Assembly: GCA_046728015.1 (NCBI GenBank)
Contig: JBKPDQ010000138.1
Location: forward strand, 1-10,351
Length of the DNA stretch: 10,351 bases
Reading direction: 5' to 3'
Source: DATAFO01 sp046728015
Lineage (GTDB): Bacteria; Actinomycetota; Thermoleophilia; Solirubrobacterales; 70-9
Every line of letters starts with the position of its first letter. Position 1 is the first letter of the stretch. Positions 5,829 to 10,351 of the stretch are shown here, one piece after another. The notes beneath the pieces are model-generated. The model was not told where the DNA came from, did not search any database, and was given only the letters and a program-made list of their open reading frames with translations. The position numbers and the translations under genes are program-made.

Positions 5829-6658
5829 GCGGCTGCGGCCTCCTGGGAGAGCTCGGCGGCCACCGCCGAGGCGCCGGCGCCGACGAGCCAGCTGAGCGGA
5901 GCGCTAGGCAGGTATCGCTCCATCAGGCTCACGACGCGATTCGCCTCGTCCTCGCTCAACTCCGCGCGGCCGTCCGCGACGCGGGCGATCGCCTCGCGGG
6001 CCATCAGCAGGTAGCGGCGCTGATCGGCAAGGACGGCGGGCGGGCTGGGCGTCCCGTGGCCGACGTAGAGCGTTCGTACGCGGGCAAGGACTTCCTCAGC
6101 CCGGTCGATCGCGTTGAGCCACGCGTGCGTATGGCCGTCCGCCAGGTACGCGTGCGTACGGTCGAAGGCCAGGTCACCGACGAACGCGGTGTCGCCGTCG
6201 CCCAGTAGCCAGACGGTTTCGCTCTCGCTTTCGCAGGGTCCGAAGTCCCAGGCGGTAAACCGCAGGTCGCCGAGTTCGACCGATTCTTCGTCCGCCACCG
6301 TCCGGTTCGGGAACGTGGCGCTGGCCGGCCACTCGTCCCCGAACATCGGCCCCCACTGGGCGCGCTTGGCGTCGTCCTTGGCGCGGATCTCGCGGTCGAC
6401 GTCGCCGTGCGCGATCACCGGCACGTCCCCACCGGCGAGCAGCTGGCCGATCGTGTTGTAGTGATCGGGGTGCGGGTGGGTCACCAGCACGCCCAGGAGC
6501 GGCTTCCGGAGCGCCTCATAGCGCGCGCGAAAGGCGCGGCCGTCCGACAGCAACAGCGGCGCGTCGATCGCGACCACCCCCTCGGCGCCCTCCACCAGGT
6601 AGGAGTTGACGAACAGCCCGGTCTCGCCGGAGCGGTACGTGTGCACGGTCGGAGCCAT
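5825..6658 (-). CDS. MBL-fold metallo-hydrolase
   Basis: The 277-residue product shows the metallo-beta-lactamase signature HPHPDH (61-66), a GD with strand-end aspartate (161-162) and GHG (200-202). These would supply H61, H63, D65, H66, D162 and H201 for a two-metal site. The usual third histidine between strands, in a G-H-T/S context, is replaced by GPCESESE (140-147), as in a subgroup of MBL proteins with acidic residues there. Substrates of the family range from lactones and thioesters to beta-lactams; none can be chosen here. There is no signal peptide. I chose ATG 6658 over TTG 6667 because the likely promoter (-10 on 6666-6671) places the transcript start at or next to this ATG, and neither codon has a ribosome binding site. 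The protein precedes an ABM-fold protein in the operon and is divergent from a LysR regulator, which probably controls it. Confidence 0.88.
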   Translation of the reverse strand: MAPTVHTYRSGETGLFVNSYLVEGAEGVVAIDAPLLLSDGRAFRARYEALRKPLLGVLVTHPHPDHYNTIGQLLAGGDVPVIAHGDVDREIRAKDDAKRAQWGPMFGDEWPASATFPNRTVADEESVELGDLRFTAWDFGPCESESETVWLLGDGDTAFVGDLAFDRTHAYLADGHTHAWLNAIDRAEEVLARVRTLYVGHGTPSPPAVLADQRRYLLMAREAIARVADGRAELSEDEANRVVSLMERYLPSAPLSWLVGAGASAVAAELSQEAAAA

Positions 6659-6665
6659 GCGGCCC

Positions 6666-6695
6666 AAGCTACGAAACGCGTTGCGCGGAGGCCAA
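6666..6695 (-). promoter_or_regulatory. Predicted leaderless promoter of the MBL/ABM operon
   Basis: On the minus strand TTGGCC (6690-6695) is followed after 18 bases by TAGCTT (6666-6671), a good T-A-N-N-N-T -10. The hydrolase ATG comes seven bases further on. That spacing puts the first transcribed base at or within a base or two of the ATG, explaining the missing ribosome binding site. Leaderless mRNAs are common in actinobacteria. The dyad at 6703-6722 lies just upstream of the -35. Confidence 0.5.
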
Positions 6696-6702
6696 CACGA
6701 AT

Positions 6703-6722
6703 TCCGTCTAAGCCCAGACGGA
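6703..6722. promoter_or_regulatory. Probable LysR operator, 7-bp dyad
   Basis: TCCGTCT (6703-6709) and AGACGGA (6716-6722) are perfect inverted repeats with six bases between them, in the gap between divergent lysR-type and hydrolase genes. The centre is about 54 bases from the hydrolase ATG, near the usual activator recognition position. The right arm overlaps the weak -35 of the regulator, which fits autorepression. The symmetric T/A pairs are T-N10-A (6707/6718), not the textbook T-N11-A, so the assignment rests on symmetry and position. Confidence 0.55.
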
Positions 6723-6738
6723 GTGCGTATGGGAGGTT

Positions 6739-6744
6739 TACGCT
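6739..6744 (+). promoter_or_regulatory. Possible -10 element of the LysR gene
   Basis: TACGCT fits T-A-N-N-N-T and ends nine bases before the regulator ATG, again suggesting a leaderless or very short-leader transcript. The -35 would fall in the operator arm (CAGACG, 6715-6720, spacing 18) and is weak. The alternative GGGAGG at 6731-6736 is 17 bases from the ATG, too far for a normal ribosome binding site. Confidence 0.35.
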
Positions 6745-6753
6745 GCTCCTGGC

Positions 6754-7683
6754 ATGGTCGAGCTGCGTCACCTGCGCTACTTCATCGCCGTAGCGGAGGA
6801 GCTGAACTTCAGCCGCGCCGCACAGCGGATGCACATGGCCCAGCCTCCGCTCAGCGCCGCGATCCAACAGCTCGAACGCGACCTCGGGGTCGATCTGTTC
6901 GTCCGCACCACCCGCGAGGTCAAGCTCACCGACGCCGGACGCGCGTTCCTGCGAGGAGCGCGGCGGACGCTGGCCGATGCCGAACGGGCGGCCGAGGACG
7001 CTAAGCGCGCGGCGGCCGGCGAGCTCGGACAGCTACGGATCGCCTATTCGTGGAGCACCCGCTTCGAGACGCTCCCGGCGCTCGGCAGGGCATTCCGGGC
7101 AAGCCACCCGGACGTCGAGCTGCTAGCGCAGGAGATGTGGAACGCCCGGATGCCTCCGGCATTCGCCAGCGGCAGCATCGACATCGCCCTCTCCCTCTGC
7201 CCGGAGATCGCCGCCGAGCTCGAGCTCGCCCCGGTCCGCAAGGAGCGGCTCGTTGCGCTGCTGCCCGAGACACACCCGCTCACGGGCCAGGATGCGATCC
7301 CGCTCTCCGCGCTGGCCGACGAGCAGTTCATCCTGTTCCCGCGGGAGATCGCGCCGCGGCTGCACGACGCCTTCATGGCGATCTACCGCCGCGCCGGCTT
7401 CGAGCCGCGAGTGCGGAACGAGTCGTTCCACACGGGATGGGACCTCGGGGTCCTCGCCGAGATACCGGCCGCCGCCATGGCGCCGCAAACGGTCGCGGGT
7501 GGACTTCCGGACGGGATCGTCGCGGTCGCACTCAGCGAACCAACCGACTCGCTCGAGACCTGTCTGGTGTGGCGCGGCGACGACAGCTCGGCCGCCGTCG
7601 CGGCATTCGTGGCGGTCGCGCAGTCGGCGTTCGGCGCCGTGCACGGCCCGTCCCCCGTAGTCGGCTCTACCGGCTCGGTCTAG
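6754..7683 (+). CDS. LysR-family transcriptional regulator
   Basis: The 309-residue protein opens with the classic LysR winged helix-turn-helix: LRHLRYFIAVAEELNFSRAA (4-23), then the recognition helix region AQPPLSAAIQQLERDLG (29-45) and LFVRTTREVKLTDAG (48-62). A linker helix (63-90) leads into the periplasmic-binding-like effector domain (about 92-290). The second half has typical subdomain landmarks such as IDIALSL and LPETHPL. Such regulators bind DNA as tetramers and respond to a small molecule bound in the C-terminal domain; the ligand is unknown. It is transcribed away from the MBL/ABM operon, the normal arrangement for a LysR protein controlling its neighbour, and the shared 95-bp gap holds a dyad. 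The start ATG 6754 is the only one that gives the complete N-terminal helix. Confidence 0.95.
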   Translation: MVELRHLRYFIAVAEELNFSRAAQRMHMAQPPLSAAIQQLERDLGVDLFVRTTREVKLTDAGRAFLRGARRTLADAERAAEDAKRAAAGELGQLRIAYSWSTRFETLPALGRAFRASHPDVELLAQEMWNARMPPAFASGSIDIALSLCPEIAAELELAPVRKERLVALLPETHPLTGQDAIPLSALADEQFILFPREIAPRLHDAFMAIYRRAGFEPRVRNESFHTGWDLGVLAEIPAAAMAPQTVAGGLPDGIVAVALSEPTDSLETCLVWRGDDSSAAVAAFVAVAQSAFGAVHGPSPVVGSTGSV

Positions 7684-7702
7684 ACCCATACGCGGTTCGT
7701 GT

Positions 7703-7739
7703 TGCTCCAGGGCATCAAGGGCCCTAGCGTCGTGGAGCA
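7703..7739 (+). promoter_or_regulatory. Possible hairpin covering the VOC gene ribosome binding site
   Basis: TGCTCC (7703-7708) can pair with GGAGCA (7734-7739), which contains the GGAG ribosome binding site four bases before the VOC ATG. Directly inside, AGGGC (7709-7713) pairs with GCCCT (7721-7725) around a seven-base loop, leaving an eight-base bulge on the 3' side. Such folding would hide the site and lower translation. The pairing is real, its use is inference. Confidence 0.3.
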
Positions 7740-7741
7740 CG

Positions 7742-8134
7742 ATGCTCGCGAACCACCCGATCGACGTGATGATCCTGGCGACGGACCTCGGAGTCGCGAA
7801 GGAGTTCTACGGCGACAGGATCGGACTCGAGGTCCTCCTCGAGAGCGACGACTTCCTGACCTTCAAGTGTGGCGGTGATAGCCGGCTCGTCGTCACCCGG
7901 AGCTCCACCGGCACGAGCGAGCCGCAGACCAAGGCCTCGTGGCGCGTGGACGACCTCGCCGGGGAGGTGGCGGAGCTGCGCTCGCGCGGCGTCCAGGTCG
8001 AGGAGTACGACGAGCCCGGGCTGAAGACGGTCGACGGCATCGCCGATGTCGGCTTCGCGCTCTCGGCCTGGCTCGTCGACCCACACGGAAACTCGATCGG
8101 ACTGCTGCAGTTCAAGGACGCGGTGCCGAGCTGA
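7742..8134 (+). CDS. VOC/glyoxalase-fold protein
   Basis: This 130-residue protein fits a single vicinal-oxygen-chelate unit of paired beta-alpha-beta-beta-beta modules: IDVMILATDLGVAKEFYGD (7-25) with the FY of the first helix, GLEVLLESDDFLTFKCG (28-44), a second module from WRVDDLAGEVAELRSRGV (67-84), and the closing AWLVDPHGNSIGLLQF (109-124). The family covers glyoxalases, extradiol dioxygenases, epimerases and resistance proteins. H5 could be a metal ligand, but the usual glutamate of the last strand is replaced in GNSIGLLQF. An enzyme with the standard metal set is therefore doubtful and a binding protein is possible. The ATG at 7742 follows GGAG at 7734-7737. It starts 58 bases after the LysR stop, and its TGA overlaps the next gene's probable start. 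Confidence 0.85.
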   Translation: MLANHPIDVMILATDLGVAKEFYGDRIGLEVLLESDDFLTFKCGGDSRLVVTRSSTGTSEPQTKASWRVDDLAGEVAELRSRGVQVEEYDEPGLKTVDGIADVGFALSAWLVDPHGNSIGLLQFKDAVPS

Positions 8135-8769
8135 CCAGCGACGATCCAGGGAGCGGCTCGGCGTCGACACCGCCGGAGCCAGGCAGCGGGCCGATCACGA
8201 CGACCGTGACCAGGCGTGTCAAACCCGGTCACGAAGCCTTCTACGAGCAGTTTCTCGAGGGCATCATCGCCGCGGCGAGCGCGTTCCCCGGCCACATCGG
8301 CGTCGAGGTGTTCCGGCCGCAGAGCCCAGCCGGCGAGTACCGGACCGTCTACCGGTTCGACAGCGCCGAGCACCTGCGCGCGTGGCTCGACTCCGACGAG
8401 CACGCAGCCTGGCTCGAGCGCGCCGAACCACACGTCATCGGCCCCATGGGCACCAGCTTCGTGACCGGCCTCGAGACCTGGTTCACCCTGCCGGTCGAGC
8501 CCGGGGCGCCCCCGCCTCCGCCCTACAAGATGGCGCTGGTCACCTGGATCACCATCTTTCCGCTCATCACCGCCATCGTCGCCGTGACGGGCCCGCTGCT
8601 CGCGTCCCTGCCGCTGGCCGTGAGACTCGGGATCACGACCGCACTGACAGTCCCCCTGATGACGTGGGTCGTAATGCCCCGCGTGACCCGACTTCTGCGC
8701 GGATGGCTGTACCCGCATCACCGCCCTCCTGGACCGCACCCAGGAGGTCGCCAGTTCGAGTCCGGCTAG
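8131..8769 (+). CDS. ABM-fold protein with two C-terminal membrane helices (COG3224-like)
   Basis: The predicted 212-residue protein has an ABM domain at about 21-118: strand ITTTVTRRVKPG (22-33), helix EAFYEQFLEGIIAAASAF (35-52), strand GHIGVEVFRP (54-63), YRTVYRFDS (70-78) and HLRAWLDSDEHAAWLERAEP (81-100). Two membrane helices follow (about 134-157 and 161-182), then a basic MPRVTRLLRGWLYP end. This matches the uncharacterised COG3224 type of membrane-linked ABM proteins. The start is uncertain. CTG at 8131 forms a CTGA overlap with the VOC stop, has AAGGA (8114-8118) twelve bases upstream and keeps the whole first strand; GTG 8206 would delete half of that strand. After WLYP the reading frame adds seventeen unusual residues (HHRPPGPHPGGRQFESG) through a hairpin and tRNA-like DNA, which suggests the original end was replaced. 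It is translationally coupled to the VOC gene and convergent with the sigma gene. Confidence 0.75.
   Translation: MTSDDPGSGSASTPPEPGSGPITTTVTRRVKPGHEAFYEQFLEGIIAAASAFPGHIGVEVFRPQSPAGEYRTVYRFDSAEHLRAWLDSDEHAAWLERAEPHVIGPMGTSFVTGLETWFTLPVEPGAPPPPPYKMALVTWITIFPLITAIVAVTGPLLASLPLAVRLGITTALTVPLMTWVVMPRVTRLLRGWLYPHHRPPGPHPGGRQFESG
8725..8747. terminator. Eight-bp hairpin between convergent genes
   Basis: CCTCCTGG (8725-8732) and CCAGGAGG (8740-8747) are perfect inverted repeats around a seven-base loop. They lie within the last codons of the ABM/membrane gene and 28 bases past the sigma-factor stop on the other strand. A symmetric hairpin at the join of two converging transcripts could stop both. 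There is no T-run on either side, and part of it also fits a tRNA anticodon arm. Confidence 0.35.
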
Positions 8770-8774
8770 CCCGC
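8728..8774 (+). other. tRNA 3'-half-like sequence (possible decayed tRNA or attachment site)
   Basis: A 5-bp arm with a seven-base loop (8728-8744) is followed by AGGTC (8745-8749), the standard five-base variable loop. Next comes a T-arm with GCCAG/CCGGC stems and loop TTCGAGT (8750-8766, one A-C mismatch), then seven acceptor-like bases and one more. The canonical GTTCGAGTC is present, but the loop has C instead of T at position 33. Upstream there is only a four-pair acceptor match (GGCT 8705-8708 with AGCC 8768-8771) and no D-arm. It is not a working tRNA. It could be a decayed tRNA end, as left when elements integrate at tRNA genes, or chance. Confidence 0.35.
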
Positions 8775-9776
8775 CTACCGCAGCGTCCGCGGCAGTCCGA
8801 AGTGCGGGAAGACGCTGGTGTCGCCGAACCAGGTGATGGCGGATATCCGGTCGCCCTTTAGCGTGAGGACGAACAACGCGTATGCCCGTGCGATTTCCGT
8901 TTGTGCATCCGGCAGGTAGCAACCGAAGGCGGGCTGGCCGTTCGCACGCGTTGGCACCAGCCGCAGCAGCGCGCCGCGCCGGACCTCGCGGTCGCGTAGG
9001 AACTCGCCGATCGCGGTGGGGCCCTGGTACTCCCATGGCTCGGGCGGCATGGTCACCCAGGCGTCGTCGGTGAGCAGGGCGACCATGGCGTCGATGTCGC
9101 CCGCCTCGACCGCGTCGGCGAATCTGCCGACGACGTCGCGCTCGAGCTTGGAGTTCGGGAGCGGCGCGCGTTCGCGTCCGGTGGCGGGCAGGCGGGACTC
9201 GAACGCCGCACGCGCGCGGCGCAGCAGGCTGTTGACCGATGGCTCGGTGGTCTCGAGCATCTCGGCGACCTCCCCGGCGCGGTAGCCGAGCACGTCGCGC
9301 AGCACGAGCACCGCGCGCTGCTGCGGCGGCAGGTGCTGAAGGCCGACGATGAACGCCAGCGCGATCGCCTCTTTGGTCTCGTAGCGCGCCTCGGGTCCGG
9401 GGGCGTCGTCGGGGATGCCCTCGATCAGGACGTCTGGGTAGGGCTCAAGCCAGATCGGCTCGGCCCGGCGCGTCGGCTCGGGCATCTCGATCATCCGCTG
9501 CAGGTCTTGCGGGCGGCGCCGGCTCGCACGGAGGGCATCCAGCGAGCGATTGGTGGCGATCCGGTACAGCCAGGTGCGGACCGACGCGCGTTCCTCGAAC
9601 CGCTCAAGGCCGCGCCACGCGGCGAGCAGCGTCTCTTGGAGCAGGTCCTCGGCGTCCTGTGCCGAGCCGACGATCCGGTAGATGTGCAGCTGGAGCTCAC
9701 GCCGGTAGGGGTCGGTCAGCTCGCGGAACGCGGCCTCGTCGCCGGCGCGTGCGCGGGCGAGGGTCTGCTCGGTCAC
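8775..9776 (-). CDS. ECF sigma factor with SnoaL-like C-terminal domain (SigG/TIGR02960-like)
   Basis: The 333-residue product has sigma region 2 at about 18-88, including the polymerase-binding DAEDLLQETLLAAWRGL (41-57) and the -10 recognition helix around VRTWLYRIATNRSLDALR (66-83). Region 4 is at about 140-192 (LPPQQRAVLVLRDVLGYRAG and EVAEMLETTEPSVNSLLRRA). A C-terminal SnoaL/NTF2-like domain (about 212-325) follows a linker. Length and order match the SigG/SigX5 group (TIGR02960), in which the tail replaces a separate anti-sigma factor and probably modulates activity. Target promoters are unknown. I chose GTG 9776 because the minus strand reads GGGAGG eight bases upstream and region 2 begins normally from there. 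Codons further upstream to 9986 overlap the divergent exporter gene and read as non-homologous residues. It is convergent with the ABM/membrane gene, five bases apart, and divergent from the MFS gene. Confidence 0.92.
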   Translation of the reverse strand: MTEQTLARARAGDEAAFRELTDPYRRELQLHIYRIVGSAQDAEDLLQETLLAAWRGLERFEERASVRTWLYRIATNRSLDALRASRRRPQDLQRMIEMPEPTRRAEPIWLEPYPDVLIEGIPDDAPGPEARYETKEAIALAFIVGLQHLPPQQRAVLVLRDVLGYRAGEVAEMLETTEPSVNSLLRRARAAFESRLPATGRERAPLPNSKLERDVVGRFADAVEAGDIDAMVALLTDDAWVTMPPEPWEYQGPTAIGEFLRDREVRRGALLRLVPTRANGQPAFGCYLPDAQTEIARAYALFVLTLKGDRISAITWFGDTSVFPHFGLPRTLR

Positions 9777-9879
9777 GCTCGCATCCTCCCACTGCCTCTT
9801 CCTTTCGCCGGCATCACAAGTACTGACGTCGCGGCCGCTCGAAATTGACCGCTCAGATTGCGCCCGGGCGAGCGCCTCA
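9777..9879. promoter_or_regulatory. Divergent intergenic region between sigma factor and exporter
   Basis: These 103 bases must hold the promoters of both divergent genes. A TTGACC at 9845-9850 points toward the exporter as a possible -35, but no T-A-N-N-N-T follows at 16-19 bases. On the other strand only the sigma gene's GGGAGG ribosome binding site is clear. ECF-type promoters recognised by the neighbouring sigma factor would not show ordinary hexamers, so self-activation cannot be judged by eye. Confidence 0.35.
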
Positions 9880-10351
9880 ATGGGCATGGAAGCGAACTCG
9901 ACACGAAACGTTCCCGATCCCCGCCGCTGGTGGGCGCTCGCGCTCCTCTGCGGCGCCTTCTTCATGGTGATCCTCGACGGCACCATCGTGCTGGTGGCGC
10001 TGCCCTCGATCGGAGCCGACCTGGGCTTCTCGGAGCAGGGCCTGCAGTGGGTGCTGAGCGCCTACGCGCTCACCTTCGGCGGCCTGCTGCTGCTCGGAGG
10101 ACGGGCGGCCGACCTGCTCGGACGGCGCCGCCTGTTCATGACCGGTGTCCTGTTCTTTACAGCCGCGTCGCTCATATGCGGGCTCGCGTGGTCGCCGGCG
10201 GCGCTCCTTACGGCGCGCGTGGTCCAGGGAGTCGGTGCCGCGATCATGACCCCGACCGCCCTCTCGATCATCTCCACGACCTTCCCCGAGGGCTCCGAGC
10301 GCAACAAGGCGCTCGGGATCTGGGGCGCGCTCGGCGGCATCGGCGCCACCG
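9880..10351 (+). CDS. MFS exporter, DHA2 (14-TM drug:H+ antiporter) family, N-terminal part
   Basis: The first 157 residues are present and the gene continues past the right edge. TM1 (about 18-42) holds the drug-antiporter signature FMVILDGTIVLVALPSI with its acidic D33. TM2 is about 58-76, followed by the loop motif GGRAADLLGRRRLF (73-86, the MFS motif A), TM3 about 86-105, and TM4 starting at the ARVVQGVGAAIM segment (112-123). A loop FPEGSERNKALGIWGA (135-150) leads into TM5. These features identify an EmrB/QacA-type proton-driven exporter, normally about 480-530 residues; the substrate is unknown. ATG 9880 or 9886 could be the start, and neither has a clear ribosome binding site. It is divergent from the sigma factor gene, which might co-regulate it. 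Confidence 0.93.
   Translation, partial: MGMEANSTRNVPDPRRWWALALLCGAFFMVILDGTIVLVALPSIGADLGFSEQGLQWVLSAYALTFGGLLLLGGRAADLLGRRRLFMTGVLFFTAASLICGLAWSPAALLTARVVQGVGAAIMTPTALSIISTTFPEGSERNKALGIWGALGGIGAT

Noticed and set aside
6703..6722. Textbook T-N11-A LysR box
   Set aside because: The dyad has an even spacing and gives T-N10-A; I keep it as a probable operator only on symmetry and location.
8703..8774. A complete tRNA gene
   Set aside because: No D-arm can be formed, the acceptor stem has only four to five pairs, position 33 is C, and the 5' part codes for the conserved end (WLYP) of the ABM protein.
7807..9036. 409-codon minus-strand open frame
   Set aside because: It crosses the VOC, ABM and sigma genes, all of which have strong family signatures in their own frames.
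9777..9986. Extended N-terminus of the sigma factor from a start at 9986
   Set aside because: The extra 70 residues overlap the divergent exporter gene and precede a GTG with a proper ribosome binding site at the normal start of region 2.
1..10351. CRISPR array, insertion sequence or toxin-antitoxin pair
   Set aside because: I saw no regularly spaced direct repeats, no transposase or integrase motifs, and no recognisable toxin or antitoxin; the small protein at 4783 lacks any such motif.

Overview
The window is high-GC DNA (about two thirds G+C by eye) whose codons strongly favour G or C at the third position. It carries GTG starts, an apparent leaderless promoter, an MmpL-type transporter, an ECF sigma factor with a SnoaL-like tail and a DHA2-type exporter. 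This suggests an actinobacterium; a soil Thermoleophilia/Solirubrobacterales-like lineage is my guess, and nothing here proves the rank. There is no rRNA, complete tRNA, CRISPR array or transposase.

Layout, left to right. (1) 1-366, minus: N-terminal part of a short-chain dehydrogenase running off the left edge. (2) 462-1099: a zone of gene remnants, with a sigma-factor C-terminal fragment on the minus strand (462-734) and the first third of an alpha/beta hydrolase on the plus strand (794-1099). (3) 1112-2068, plus: a beta-propeller with five Asp-box repeats. (4) 2069-2335: a non-coding stretch crowded with inverted repeats, leading into a large MMPL/RND transporter (2336-4645). (5) 4745-5298, plus: a possible 11-codon leader, a 55-residue Trp/Arg-rich small protein and a 104-residue membrane protein, probably one transcript. 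(6) 5299-5525: unassigned, with a coding-like minus-strand frame.

(7) 5526-7683: a divergent module. A LysR-type regulator (plus) faces a two-gene minus-strand operon of an MBL-fold hydrolase and a small antibiotic-biosynthesis-monooxygenase (ABM) fold protein, joined by an ATGA overlap. The 95-bp gap holds a perfect 7-bp dyad, a good leaderless promoter for the hydrolase and a weaker one for the regulator. This is the most system-like part of the window: the regulator probably controls the operon and itself. (8) 7742-8769, plus: a VOC/glyoxalase-fold protein overlapped by an ABM-fold protein with two C-terminal membrane helices. The end of the latter reads through a hairpin and a tRNA 3'-half-like sequence. 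(9) 8775-9776, minus: an ECF sigma factor with a SnoaL-like domain, convergent with the previous gene. (10) 9880 to the right edge, plus: the start of a DHA2-family MFS exporter, divergent from the sigma gene.

The region reads as accessory or secondary-metabolism and stress-response DNA: small alpha+beta-barrel enzymes, two regulators and two exporters, with decayed genes between them. Functional links beyond shared operons are inference. I found no clearly new system, but the LysR/MBL/ABM module, the tRNA-like segment at 8728-8774 and the small protein at 4783-4950 deserve a second look.
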